IMG/VR virus record: IMGVR_UViG_3300032053_000253
Coordinates: 1 to 35,756 of that record
Source: a virus
DNA: 35,756 nucleotides
Reading direction: 5' to 3' (one strand)
Both the position numbers and the translations under genes were made by a program. The notes below the pieces were generated by a model. It made no database searches. It was not told the origin of the DNA and saw nothing but the letters and a program-made list of their open reading frames with translations. Below are positions 20,829-30,422 of this stretch, one piece after another; the first letter of the stretch is position 1; every line of letters begins with the position of its first letter.

Positions 20829-23800
20829 TTACTTTAAATATTCAGAAGTTATTTCGAGAGTTGTTGTATTAGCATCAAAATCATATTTTATACCTACAAC
20901 TTTAGCGTTCAAAGAACCCCAACTACCCTGGTCTGTATTAATAAGATTTACTGTCTTATCCAAATCCCAAGTTAAATCTATAGTATCTAATGTAATCGAG
21001 CCATTTACTTTTATGTCTTTGTATTTCTGCAATAAATCTTGAGCATACTGAGTCATTCTAGATGTGTCATCTATGGCGTCTTCAGGGTCTTCACTATATC
21101 TAAAAATAGTGTTTACAACCCTCAAAGTCTTACTAATATTACTAGCAGTTCCTGGAACGGTTACTTCAACTTTCAATGGAACAGTTTCTATAAGTACGTC
21201 TGCTGTAAGACTCGCACATCTTTTTTCGGGAGAGTTTCTCCAAGTATAATTTGGAACACCCATATAAATATTAACAGCCGGTGTAACTACTAGTCCATCA
21301 GAATTAACACTTTCACCTGTGGGCCAATAATTATACAAGGCTCTTGAAAATCTAACTGTATTTTCTGGTCCTAAACTTCCTTGTACTTCGGTATCCGCTA
21401 TCATAATTTGCGGTCCAAAGCCTGGAAGTTGTGAATCCATTGCTCCTGGTGATTCTGTTCCTTCGGTTGCTTCTGTTGGGGTTCCTTCAGATTTAGTTCC
21501 AGAACTGCTAGGTTGAGTAGTATATTTTACTTCCCTAGACATCCTAATAATATTATTCTCGCTGCAAATTTCTGTTTCAAGAAAATTTATAAGAAAATTA
21601 CTTATACTAGTCCCGTAACAAACTGGCATAAGAATAAAACGCTTTAATCTAGCATAACTTATGAAAGTTTCTATTATTTTAACAACAGTCCATTTTGAGT
21701 CTAACTCAAAAACTTTATATAACAAATCATCAGCCCTATCACCTTCATCTACTATATCTTCTCCACTTTTAGTTATGCCTATACATTTTCCTCTTAAAGT
21801 TACTCTTTCCTGCTTTTTTGCGCCTTCAATTATACATTTATTATATCTATTAGTTACATCAAATTGCAAATTAGCAGCCATAACATTATATTGAGGAGAT
21901 ATCGCATTTACTGTAGTTCCATAAATACCAAACTTAGCTTCTCCAGAATTAACCGCTGTTAAATCAATAGATACTAAACTACCATTAGGCTTCATATACC
22001 ATCCATACTTAGTTTTAGCATAAATACTATCTAAAACATTAGAAACAGTTTGACCTATATACTCATCTGATATATTAGCTCCTGTAGGATAACTATCTAT
22101 TTTTTTAACAATGGTAGGAAACTTTGAAACAATCGTATCAATAGCAGTAATCAAATCAACATCATTAAATGTTATTTGTGCCGTTTCTCCATAATCTTCA
22201 TGAATAATATAAGCATACTCTTCAGCTAAATCTTGCCTTGAACACGAACAACTATAATCAACCCCTTCAGCACCTATATCAATTGTTCTTTCAATCTGTA
22301 ATATTCTTCCTGTAAATAAGGTAATGTTGCCAGAACCTTGCACCACACAAACTGTAGCCCCCTCTGAAAATGGTAGATTAGCATCAAAAGCAACTGGTTG
22401 AAAAAATCTACAAACTCTCGCACTACTAAAATCCCAAGAAATCTCTTTTACATGAATTTCCTTTAAGCTTTGTTTTAATATAGTATTACCACAAATAACT
22501 GCTATATCATCTGTAAATGTTTGAGTTCCATATACAAATATAAATAATTTTGTTTCTCCCCAATAACCCGTAGTAACATCGTATGCCCTTATCTTTAAAA
22601 TAGTAATACCAGAAGCATAAATTCCAGGAGTATAATTATTTACAACTAAAAAAGAATCTCCTATATCAGGCTCTGTCCCGTCTTCTGTATAATAATATCT
22701 AATAGGTCCTGGTTCTGGTGAGGCTACGCCCCATTCAAAATATGGGGTATTATCAGCCGTTTGATATAACCCACTAGCTAGTTCAATAATTTTTGTTGCA
22801 TTTGTGTAACCCCTAACTTCTCCAATTGTTGGACTATCGTCTGCTACCCAAACATTGAAGGTAGCAATATTACTAATTAGGCCATTAGTGCAAATTCCTT
22901 TTATTTTTAAAGTATGCTGCCCTAACACTAAAGGCTCTGTTAAATACTTATCTAATTCAACATAAAGTTGTCTAGAATCTGTTAATGTCGTATCCTCAGA
23001 TTTTGTTACTCCAGCAGGAACTAAAATAGTAGCTAGTTTTATTGCATCTTCTGGAATAACTGGTTCCAAAGGTATTGGTGCGGGAATTCCTTCTGCTACA
23101 TTTAAACTTTCACTTGTTCCACTAACATATATTATATCTATACGGTCGTTGGTCAAATCTCCATTACTAAGTGTTACTTCTTGAATTGTATATGCTTTTA
23201 AATCAGCTTTAAAATAATAATAACCTACAGAAGCCTCAAAAATCATATTAGAGGCTGGAGCTTTTTTTGATACTACCATACCATTACGAACCATATCAGG
23301 AGTTAATATATTTCCAACATCCGAAGGAATTCCATCCAAAGAATAACTAAATCCAGAATATGGTATATTAAAAATGGGAATCTGCCATCTAAAAAATGGA
23401 GTTTTATCAGTCTGGTAAGTAGCATCTGGAATAGGCGTAAGAGCACCACTATCAGTATATGCTTCTATAGTTACTGATGTTGGTGTAGTATCATTTAAGA
23501 CGGCCTCAATAACATCTGTTCCATCAGATAAAACATTCTGAATATCTGTAAATCTTACATAAACTTGTTTTGCCCCATTTCCAGAAACCAACATCCAAAC
23601 TTTAGTACTAGAATAATTTTCTAAAGTTGACCAAGTTCCCCCTACTTCATTTTTAAATTGCATTCTTAAAGCACCGTAGACCTTCAAATTAATAGTAACA
23701 TTCTGGCTTGCTAAATATTGGCCCTCTTCAAAATATAGTTCTTCAACTACACATTGATTTTTACTAATTCTCTGACTTACTCTAATATCGGTACTTATAT

Positions 23801-25592
23801 CAATAAACCCTCTTAAAACAGTTCTAATATCTGTTTCTAAATCTATTATAATAGTTTTTCTAACCCGTATATCAGTATTAATGTCTTTTAAAACGTCTTC
23901 TGCAACCCTAATATCGGTATTTATGTCCTCTAATAACTCTTTTATTACTCTAATATCTAAATCTATATCTTTAAAATGTTCTTCTAATTTAACTCTAATA
24001 TCAATTGCTAAGTCAATAAAAGCTTGCTCTTTTGTTCTTATGTCTGTATCAATATCTTTTATTTCTTCAGGATACCTTGCCCTAATATCAGTAGCAATAT
24101 CAGAAAGTTCTTCAATTTTAGTTCTTATATCAACATCTAAATCTTCTATAACTTCAATAAGATTTTCTTCTATGCCGACCGTAGTAACTGTATTATCATC
24201 TGAAGAAATTCTTGAAGTTCTATAATTACTACTTCTGGGTGTACCAATAGAAAATCTAATTTCATCAAGACCCCCATTAAAAGCATCGTATAACGTAACA
24301 CTTCCACCAAAACTCCAACCTTCATTTCTCCCAATTAACGCTGCCGCATTTGTATATGTAGAGCCAATTTGAACATTATCTTTATAAACTTTCCAATCAT
24401 TACCAGTCCTAATAAATTCTAAATCATACCATATACCTGTAGAAAAACCTGGACTAACGCTAAAATCAATAGAACCACCATAATCTCTAAAACGTATATT
24501 ACCGCCTTCATATGCGATATGAAAATAACTAGAGCCGCTAGTATATCTTTGTAGAAGTCCAAAATTTCCAGAAAGAGAATCAAATTTAATTTTAAAACTA
24601 AGAACAAACTCAGAACTTCCAATTTCTAAATCGGCATCATCCGGTATTAATATATTATTTGCTGTAACTAAATTTTGATTATACGCAATTTTATCCCAAA
24701 CTCTCGTTGGTGCGGTGTTACCTTTAGCATCATTGGCGTAACTTGTAGAATCTTTAAATTCGCCCAATGTACCATTACCAACTTCTCCAAGATGATATAC
24801 TGCCTTATATCCCGAATCCCATGCGTTATTTTTATCGGAACCATCAGAAGCGCCGGTTAGACAATAATATATATATATTTCTGTATTAACACTATTTGAA
24901 ACTGTTGGTACTTTTACCCAATAATATCCATAATCGGGCGTGGTCGCTTCATACATTTCTAATTCGTTTATGTGAACGTAGACATGGCTAGCCGTTGTAA
25001 AATTAATTCTATAATATCTATAAGCAGTTGAATTAGAAAAGGAATAATTTCTTAAACTATTATCAGGCCATGTTTGTCCAGACCGTGTATCTAATATATC
25101 CCAATTACTATCATCATTCGAGCCTTGAAAAGTCCAAGCATAAGGTAAACCATCTGAGTAAGTCATACGGGGCGCTAAACCATATCTTTGAACAACCCTT
25201 GTTACACCCAGCCCTAAATCATATTTCAACCATTGTGGAAGAGCCGCGCTTGTTGAAGAAGTCCAAAAATGGCCCTCCCCAATTATGCCATCAAAAGCCC
25301 TGGCAGCTACTTCTACACCATTTGTAGAACTAGCGCTGGGGGTACCACCAGCACAAACATTAGAACCATATGTTGTAATTTGACCATGAAATTCCCTATC
25401 AAATTTAAGTAAGGTTGAACCATCGGAAGAAGTAAACCTAACATCTAACCCACCGGCAGTTAAAATTTTGCTAAAATCGAAATTGGCCGCTGTTAGTTTA
25501 ACTAATAAAGGAAAATCAGTTAAAGTAGATGGGAATTTAGTATAATCTAACGTAATCTTTCGTCTATATGTATAACCGCTCAGCCAACTCAT
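20829..25592 (-). CDS. Large tail hub / adhesin fusion protein
   Basis: A 1587-residue protein with several modules. Residues 1-65 plus ~220-250: DUF2341-like (GYTYRRKITLDYTKFP). About 70-215: discoidin/F5-8C-like (FDGIIGEGHFWTS, WLKYDLG, WTFQGSNDDSNWD). About 265-460: LamG-like sandwich (LSFKIKF, WKVYKDNVQIGS, GGLDEIRFS). About 480-610: nine 14-residue repeats with DIR cores. About 640-1030: Ig-like and a chitobiase C-terminal-like segment (YYYTEDGTEPD). About 1034-1587: a hub-like part (TLFTGRILQIERTID) with a Pro/Ser/Thr/Glu-rich linker near 1375. The C-terminal part resembles siphovirus hub proteins and the rest resembles surface adhesins, so one chain may both cap the tail and bind the host. 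Domain borders are by eye. Confidence 0.72.
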   Translation of the reverse strand: MSWLSGYTYRRKITLDYTKFPSTLTDFPLLVKLTAANFDFSKILTAGGLDVRFTSSDGSTLLKFDREFHGQITTYGSNVCAGGTPSASSTNGVEVAARAFDGIIGEGHFWTSSTSAALPQWLKYDLGLGVTRVVQRYGLAPRMTYSDGLPYAWTFQGSNDDSNWDILDTRSGQTWPDNSLRNYSFSNSTAYRYYRINFTTASHVYVHINELEMYEATTPDYGYYWVKVPTVSNSVNTEIYIYYCLTGASDGSDKNNAWDSGYKAVYHLGEVGNGTLGEFKDSTSYANDAKGNTAPTRVWDKIAYNQNLVTANNILIPDDADLEIGSSEFVLSFKIKFDSLSGNFGLLQRYTSGSSYFHIAYEGGNIRFRDYGGSIDFSVSPGFSTGIWYDLEFIRTGNDWKVYKDNVQIGSTYTNAAALIGRNEGWSFGGSVTLYDAFNGGLDEIRFSIGTPRSSNYRTSRISSDDNTVTTVGIEENLIEVIEDLDVDIRTKIEELSDIATDIRARYPEEIKDIDTDIRTKEQAFIDLAIDIRVKLEEHFKDIDLDIRVIKELLEDINTDIRVAEDVLKDINTDIRVRKTIIIDLETDIRTVLRGFIDISTDIRVSQRISKNQCVVEELYFEEGQYLASQNVTINLKVYGALRMQFKNEVGGTWSTLENYSSTKVWMLVSGNGAKQVYVRFTDIQNVLSDGTDVIEAVLNDTTPTSVTIEAYTDSGALTPIPDATYQTDKTPFFRWQIPIFNIPYSGFSYSLDGIPSDVGNILTPDMVRNGMVVSKKAPASNMIFEASVGYYYFKADLKAYTIQEVTLSNGDLTNDRIDIIYVSGTSESLNVAEGIPAPIPLEPVIPEDAIKLATILVPAGVTKSEDTTLTDSRQLYVELDKYLTEPLVLGQHTLKIKGICTNGLISNIATFNVWVADDSPTIGEVRGYTNATKIIELASGLYQTADNTPYFEWGVASPEPGPIRYYYTEDGTEPDIGDSFLVVNNYTPGIYASGITILKIRAYDVTTGYWGETKLFIFVYGTQTFTDDIAVICGNTILKQSLKEIHVKEISWDFSSARVCRFFQPVAFDANLPFSEGATVCVVQGSGNITLFTGRILQIERTIDIGAEGVDYSCSCSRQDLAEEYAYIIHEDYGETAQITFNDVDLITAIDTIVSKFPTIVKKIDSYPTGANISDEYIGQTVSNVLDSIYAKTKYGWYMKPNGSLVSIDLTAVNSGEAKFGIYGTTVNAISPQYNVMAANLQFDVTNRYNKCIIEGAKKQERVTLRGKCIGITKSGEDIVDEGDRADDLLYKVFELDSKWTVVKIIETFISYARLKRFILMPVCYGTSISNFLINFLETEICSENNIIRMSREVKYTTQPSSSGTKSEGTPTEATEGTESPGAMDSQLPGFGPQIMIADTEVQGSLGPENTVRFSRALYNYWPTGESVNSDGLVVTPAVNIYMGVPNYTWRNSPEKRCASLTADVLIETVPLKVEVTVPGTASNISKTLRVVNTIFRYSEDPEDAIDDTSRMTQYAQDLLQKYKDIKVNGSITLDTIDLTWDLDKTVNLINTDQGSWGSLNAKVVGIKYDFDANTTTLEITSEYLK
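23770..24150 (-). repeat. Nine tandem 42-base (14-residue) repeats in the tail hub gene
   Basis: Coding repeat with consensus D-I-x-T-D-I-R-V followed by six variable, mostly helical residues. Examples are DINTDIRVAEDVL, DIDLDIRVIKELL, DISTDIRVSQRIS. On the + strand each unit begins near CTAATATC. The DIR core is constant while the rest drifts, so selection acts on the protein. The spacing fits a helical stalk or coiled coil. Confidence 0.82.
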
Positions 25593-26146
25593 TATTTAAT
25601 TCCTTTTTTCCACAATAAATTATTAGTAGGTCTTCCCAAATGTTCTTGCCCTAAAGGTAAAACCCTTTTAGTTATATCTCCAATTTTATATTTATCCTCG
25701 CCATCCTTACCTACCAAAGATAATCTATAAGAAGTCACCATTCCATTCTTTAATCCCATAATATAAATATATTTATCACCAGTAGGCACAATTAAATACT
25801 CCAAATCTTGTATATTTCCAACCCAATCACATTTAGTACATCTTGCAATAAATTCTTGTTTAATTTCATCATTTGTATATTTAGTAATCCTTTTAGATAT
25901 TTTTCCTTTACTATTACATTTTGGGCAGTTCCCCACAGGTCTTGCAAATGTCGTTTCAGCCTCAACAAAGCATAGATAAGACTCAAAACCTTCTAAGATA
26001 ATCCACTCTCCGTCGGATAAAAAATATTCCAGACGGGCTATAGGCCTATCTGGAATTTCTAACCAACGACTAGAATGTATGTTTGGACCCCCAAGAAAAT
26101 CTGGAGTCCCGTATGAAAATATAATCTTGTATAAATAATTAGGCAT
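25592..26146 (-). CDS. Zinc-ribbon-containing tail-region protein
   Basis: A 184-residue protein. Two CxxC pairs (CPKC at about residue 74 and CTKC about 28 residues later) frame a basic segment, giving an inserted zinc ribbon in a beta-rich protein (LYKIIFSYG, WIILEGFES, YLIVPTGDKYIYIMG). Its stop shares a base with the tail hub start (TAATG). Placement just before the hub gene suggests a distal tail or assembly role. Zinc ribbons in this position are unusual. Not recognised. Confidence 0.6.
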   Translation of the reverse strand: MPNYLYKIIFSYGTPDFLGGPNIHSSRWLEIPDRPIARLEYFLSDGEWIILEGFESYLCFVEAETTFARPVGNCPKCNSKGKISKRITKYTNDEIKQEFIARCTKCDWVGNIQDLEYLIVPTGDKYIYIMGLKNGMVTSYRLSLVGKDGEDKYKIGDITKRVLPLGQEHLGRPTNNLLWKKGIK

Positions 26147-26183
26147 GATATATTATCACCTTTATATTTTAAAAACTTTTTTA

Positions 26184-26822
26184 TTAAACGTATGAAAAGC
26201 GTACACTCAAAACAGGCGATTCGATGAATGGCGTCAAATAAGACGATGGTACGTCCCAATGAATATTCACATAAACATCCGTAGCTCCACCCAGTGCACC
26301 GCCACCCCCGTTGAGTAAAATCAAATTAGGAGCTGCCCCGCCCGCAATAGGAGTTCCAGCCCAACCTGGTCCAGGAGCACCTCCAGTAGTCAAAACAGCC
26401 TTCAACATACTATCTGCTGGTGTTCCTAAACCTAAGCAATTTAAATTAGCTGTAACATGGCCGTCATCATCCCAAGCTTCTAATGTAGGTTCACTTGCTG
26501 TCGCTGCATCAAAAGCCAAGCAAATAACATATCTATGGGCTCCTGAATTTGCCATTAACATTTCTCTTAACTCAGCCCCAATATTTGATACATCCAATAA
26601 AAATGTGTGAGCAATTTCTACTGGTATAGCTTGGATTATTGTTGCAGCCTCATTAAGCTCGCCAGAGCTAGGTGTAGGCTGCCCATCAGCAACAGCAGCA
26701 GAACCGGCAGAAAAAATTAGCTTGTCATTTGCTAGGTCCATTTGGACATAATTTGCTGGATGTGTACTTTTAGGATTATCCACAGCCGATTTATTACAAA
26801 ATACAACACAATTTACCACCAT
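26184..26822 (-). CDS. Gly/Ala-rich structural protein, unknown
   Basis: A 212-residue protein with a strong AAGGAGG site, so probably made in quantity. A glycine/alanine/proline-rich segment lies near residues 140-180 (GGAPGPGWAGTPIAGG, LNGGGGALGGATD). The start (MVVNCVVFCNK) and end (SPVLSVRFSYV) look beta-rich. The gene is visibly GC-richer and uses codons such as GCC and GGC more than its neighbours, suggesting recent acquisition. Located between distal tail genes. Not recognised. Confidence 0.58.
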   Translation of the reverse strand: MVVNCVVFCNKSAVDNPKSTHPANYVQMDLANDKLIFSAGSAAVADGQPTPSSGELNEAATIIQAIPVEIAHTFLLDVSNIGAELREMLMANSGAHRYVICLAFDAATASEPTLEAWDDDGHVTANLNCLGLGTPADSMLKAVLTTGGAPGPGWAGTPIAGGAAPNLILLNGGGGALGGATDVYVNIHWDVPSSYLTPFIESPVLSVRFSYV

Positions 26823-26848
26823 AACTTTTTACCTCCTTACTTTTTAAA

Positions 26849-27199
26849 TTAGTCCCCACTTCGGTAGAAAACTATTGTAAACCTGGACCATCTGTAATAA
26901 TCTGACCCAGGTGAAATAGACTTTAAAATACAATTTGAATAAGTATTATGATTTACTACTAAATCTGCTAACCCAGACCCAAAAGCAGCCGCAAGACTAT
27001 TTATGTATGTTTCCAATTCTTGCCTACTTGTTTTTTTAACCCAACCTTGCACAGTAATAGTTTTAAGACCGCCACCACGTCTACGTAATATAGACCCATC
27101 CGCCCTTGGAATCTTATGTATTTCTATTTCTTGCTCTGTATCTACCTGCATAAAGCAGTAGTCTCCGATAACCACTCCAGAAAAAGAAGCATTAGACAT
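26849..27199 (-). CDS. Putative distal tail protein
   Basis: A 116-residue protein. Beta-rich with a long central helix (SRQELETYINSLAAAFGSG), and an N-terminal strand pattern (SFSGVVIGDYCF, KTITVQGWVKK). The sequence ITVQGWVKKTSRQELETYIN, then LVVNHNTYSNCILKSI resembles small distal-tail and baseplate proteins that form rings below the tube. Its start overlaps the HNH gene end by 8 bases, with GGTGA as ribosome site. Family assignment is by pattern only. Confidence 0.55.
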   Translation of the reverse strand: MSNASFSGVVIGDYCFMQVDTEQEIEIHKIPRADGSILRRRGGGLKTITVQGWVKKTSRQELETYINSLAAAFGSGLADLVVNHNTYSNCILKSISPGSDYYRWSRFTIVFYRSGD

Positions 27200-27914
27200 A
27201 TAGTTTCACCAATCCTTGTAATATTATTTCCCAGTAATTTCTATTACCGTTTGTGTGTTGATGACAATTCTGGCATAAACTTATAAGATTATCTTCTTTA
27301 CAATTTTCTTTATCATAATCAATATGGTGAACATCTAAGTTTCTATTAAATGTACTTTCTGGAAGTTTACACATCATACAAATATAATAGTCTCTGTTCC
27401 TTATATAGGACCTTAGTTCGTAATTAAACTTTGTAGGGTATGGTTTTAAAGAAAGTCCATTTTTCCAATTTGAAGCTAGAATTCCACACTTACCTATTTT
27501 TGCTAGAGCCATCTTTTCAATAGTTTCTTTACTATATACACCAACTTTATTTTTATTCCAAGGAACTATTTCACCTCTAGAATATCTATCCTTTAAAAGT
27601 TTTGTACGTGCTTCTACAATACTTTTTGATACTTTTTTACCTTTCAAAGGACTTTTATGAGTTTTCCAATAGTTTTTCATAAAAATTCCATGCTTTATTA
27701 ATGTTTCTATTCCTTTTTTAGTCTTATTACAATTTAAGACTTCTTCCCTAATTTTTTCTTTATTAGCAATACTATTATGTCCCTGTCTATACTTTGGTAT
27801 GCCGAGTCTAAAATGAGTTCTATTTATCTGTATAAATTTTCCACATCCGCAAATACATTTGTGCCTATCCGTATTAGTAGCAACCCAAGGGGTAATATCA
27901 CAACTTTTGCTCAT
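27192..27914 (-). CDS. HNH homing endonuclease (free-standing)
   Basis: A 240-residue protein. The C-terminal part has an HNH nuclease: YICMMCK, then DVHHIDYDKENCKEDNLISLCQNCH with two CxxC zinc pairs and the HH and N of the active site. The N-terminal part has CICGCGK and a basic helix-rich DNA-binding region with repeated GK and KET patterns (NKVGVYSKETIEKM, AKIGKCG) like NUMOD motifs. It is inserted between the tape measure and distal tail genes, joined by TAATG at one end and an 8-base overlap at the other. Likely a selfish mobile gene that cuts nearby sites in rival phages. Confidence 0.88.
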   Translation of the reverse strand: MSKSCDITPWVATNTDRHKCICGCGKFIQINRTHFRLGIPKYRQGHNSIANKEKIREEVLNCNKTKKGIETLIKHGIFMKNYWKTHKSPLKGKKVSKSIVEARTKLLKDRYSRGEIVPWNKNKVGVYSKETIEKMALAKIGKCGILASNWKNGLSLKPYPTKFNYELRSYIRNRDYYICMMCKLPESTFNRNLDVHHIDYDKENCKEDNLISLCQNCHQHTNGNRNYWEIILQGLVKLYV

Positions 27915-30160
27915 TATTCTAACCCCGCTCCAATTCTTGCTTTATTTTTCCTGTCTGCTTCTGGTTTTATAGTTTGCCTATTTAAAGCTGCCAAATTTCC
28001 CTCTTGGTCCATGACAATTTTTTCTAACTCAGTTAAACGACCTTGTAAACCCATCAATAAAGATGTTCTTATTGATGGACCTAGTGCACCCTCGATTCTG
28101 CCTGATTGGTCAATCATTTTTTTTATGGCTTCGATTTCTTCATTAACTTTTATAGTTTCTAAATCTATTTTACGTCCTCCAACCTCTATAAAACCACTTC
28201 CTACGGGTTCTTTAGCCCCCTTACCTTTTGGTACTCCTTCTTTATTATTTTTACCAAGCCAATCAATCTCTGCTAAAGCCGCTATCTTTATTTTTATTTC
28301 TTCTAAAGTAGCCAGCCAATCTTTCCTAAAATTTTCATTTAATAACAATAAAGGGGCATGTACAGCCAAAAGACCCATGCCAAGCAATTTAATAGAGGGG
28401 CCTAAAGCTTGTACTAAAATAAACAAAGCAGCAAAAGCACCCTGAACAACTGACAATTCAGCAATAAAACTTCCCAAAGTCCAAGATGCCACAGCAATAC
28501 CTATAACAGCAACAATTGGCCAAATAAATAATAAAATAGATTTTAAAGCACCTAGAGCGACTGCTCCCAACGTAATCTTTAAACCTAAAGATGCCCATAA
28601 AGCATTTAAAGCAACCATTAAAAATACAATATTTAATAATCCTCCAAACAACTGTAAAATTAAAATAGAAATAATAACTAAAGGCCTTGCCGCATTTCTA
28701 AAACCTTCAGGAAGAGCCATCCAAGCAGACGATATACCTTGTATGATTCCTATTACCATCTTGCCAAGGCCTATAAAAACATTAAAAGTATCTTTTACTA
28801 TTGCTCCGATTTCCCCTTTTTTAAAAGACTCAATAAAACCTTCTATGCCTTTTTTAATGCTGCTAAAAAATTGTAAAACATCCTTTGCCGTTAATTTAGA
28901 CAACCATTCTTTAAAATTTGCCGCCAATTCTTTTATTAATCCGGTAATAGGTTTTAGAGCATCCTGCACACCTTTAATAATGGTACTAAATATCCCCATC
29001 CTATTACCAATATTTACAATATCAACCACAAAATTCCTAACAAAAAATATTGCTTCAGCCAATGGCTTTTTAAATTTTTCTGAAAAAGCTAAACCTAAAT
29101 CAACAACAGATGCTATTAAATCTCGTACACGCCCTTTTACGGTAGTTCTAAATGCTTGGGCCATATTCTCAGCAGCCCCTTGCGAATTCTCTAAATCATT
29201 TGTAAGTTTTCTAAGAGCCTCTGCCCCCCTACCTAGTAATGCCACCATACCAGGACCACCACGTTGACCAAATACTTCCATAGCTTGAGATGCAGTCATT
29301 CCAGCCGTTTTTAAATCCTGTAAAATTGATGCAAACGGTCTTAATTTTCCAGAAGAAGTAACAGAGGTAACTCCTAATTCTTTTAATATTTTTTCAGCCT
29401 TGGCTGTTGGGGCCATAAGTTCAGAAAAAGCTCGACGAAGAGTAGTCCCCGCCATGCTCCCGCGAATTCCTGAATCTGACAAAAGACCAATGGCGGCTAC
29501 GGTCTCTTCAATAGATACTCCAAAACCTGCGGCTACTGGGGCCACATATTTAAAAGCCTCCCCCAAATCACTAATATCCGTACTAGCTTTTGATGCACCC
29601 AAAGACATAATATCAGTTACTCTTCTAGCATCACTTGTTTCTAAATTAAATCCACGTAATGCAGATATTACTATTTCAGAGGATTGTGCTAACTCTAAAT
29701 TATCTGCGATTGCCATATTCATAACTGGACCGATAGAATCTATAACTTCCTTGGTATTAAAACCAGCTCTTGCTAAAATCTGCATACCTTCAGCAGCATC
29801 AATAGCAGAAAATAAGGATTCCCTACCCAATTCTAGAGCTTTATTAGTCATTTCAGAAAGAGAACTTGCAGTAGCATTCCCTCCTTCTTTCATAATAGTA
29901 AATGCCCTCATCATTTCATCTTCAAACTCTGACCCAGCACCCGCAGCCAAAATAAAACTACCAACTAAAGCACCAAGTCCAATTTGCAAACCTTTTATTG
30001 CCACATCTGTTATCTGGCTAAACGCTGACGAAATACCCCCAGTCAAACCCTCGCTCAATAATGCAAAGTCTCTAATTAACGAAGAAGCTTGTGCTAAGTT
30101 TGCACGAAGTTTTGAAGTTGTGGCTGAAATTTCAACCGTTATATCCCCTATTTTTACCAC
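27914..30160 (-). CDS. Tape measure protein (TP901 type)
   Basis: A 748-residue protein, the longest of the tail unit apart from the hub. Residues about 70-340 match the TP901 core: SSLSEMTNKALELG, ALRGFNLETSDARRV, VAAGFGVSIEETVAAIGLL, GSMAGTTLRRAF, EILKELGV-like. The middle has hydrophobic stretches (about 490-620) that could cross the membrane on injection. The C-terminus is charged. It sets tail length; at about 0.15 nm per residue this predicts a tail of roughly 110 nm, which is a family rule of thumb. It follows the two tail chaperone ORFs as expected. Confidence 0.93.
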   Translation of the reverse strand: MVKIGDITVEISATTSKLRANLAQASSLIRDFALLSEGLTGGISSAFSQITDVAIKGLQIGLGALVGSFILAAGAGSEFEDEMMRAFTIMKEGGNATASSLSEMTNKALELGRESLFSAIDAAEGMQILARAGFNTKEVIDSIGPVMNMAIADNLELAQSSEIVISALRGFNLETSDARRVTDIMSLGASKASTDISDLGEAFKYVAPVAAGFGVSIEETVAAIGLLSDSGIRGSMAGTTLRRAFSELMAPTAKAEKILKELGVTSVTSSGKLRPFASILQDLKTAGMTASQAMEVFGQRGGPGMVALLGRGAEALRKLTNDLENSQGAAENMAQAFRTTVKGRVRDLIASVVDLGLAFSEKFKKPLAEAIFFVRNFVVDIVNIGNRMGIFSTIIKGVQDALKPITGLIKELAANFKEWLSKLTAKDVLQFFSSIKKGIEGFIESFKKGEIGAIVKDTFNVFIGLGKMVIGIIQGISSAWMALPEGFRNAARPLVIISILILQLFGGLLNIVFLMVALNALWASLGLKITLGAVALGALKSILLFIWPIVAVIGIAVASWTLGSFIAELSVVQGAFAALFILVQALGPSIKLLGMGLLAVHAPLLLLNENFRKDWLATLEEIKIKIAALAEIDWLGKNNKEGVPKGKGAKEPVGSGFIEVGGRKIDLETIKVNEEIEAIKKMIDQSGRIEGALGPSIRTSLLMGLQGRLTELEKIVMDQEGNLAALNRQTIKPEADRKNKARIGAGLE

Positions 30161-30169
30161 GCAGTACTC

Positions 30170-30418
30170 CTATATTATAATTTCTTTTCTTCCATCTTCT
30201 CTAACAGTTTCTTTACCGCCTAAAGCTTTTAAATCAGCTATATCGTCTGAGTTTTCTTCACTACTACTTTGTTTATCATATCTAGCTCGTATGGTCTGTA
30301 GTAATGTTGTTATTTGCCCCAAATCTAGGGACTTAATATACTCTATAGTCCACCCATACTCCTTAGCCAAAATATCAATAATAGTAGCCCAATCTATATC
30401 ATAGGCATTATCTAACAT
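30170..30418 (-). CDS. Tail assembly chaperone, second ORF (gpGT-type)
   Basis: An 82-residue frame just upstream of the tape measure gene. The N-terminal half (DWATIIDILAKEYGWTIEYIKSLDLGQITTLL) has the pattern of the T part of lambda-like tail chaperones. The ATG has no ribosome site and lies four bases after the stop of the first ORF. The frame is +1 relative to that ORF, with an in-frame stop 15 bases upstream. It could be read by frameshift or by restarting at the ATG. Confidence 0.7.
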   Translation of the reverse strand: MLDNAYDIDWATIIDILAKEYGWTIEYIKSLDLGQITTLLQTIRARYDKQSSSEENSDDIADLKALGGKETVREDGRKEIII

Positions 30419-30422
30419 TATA

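Noticed and set aside
27777-28445. A 222-codon + strand frame across the HNH and tape measure genes
   Set aside because: It spans two convincing minus-strand genes in antisense, has no ribosome site and no recognisable domain.
29400-30404. A 334-codon open frame on the + strand opposite the tape measure gene
   Set aside because: It mirrors the minus-strand tape measure coding sequence and the chaperone ORF. It lacks a ribosome site and its low-complexity sequence is typical of an antisense shadow.
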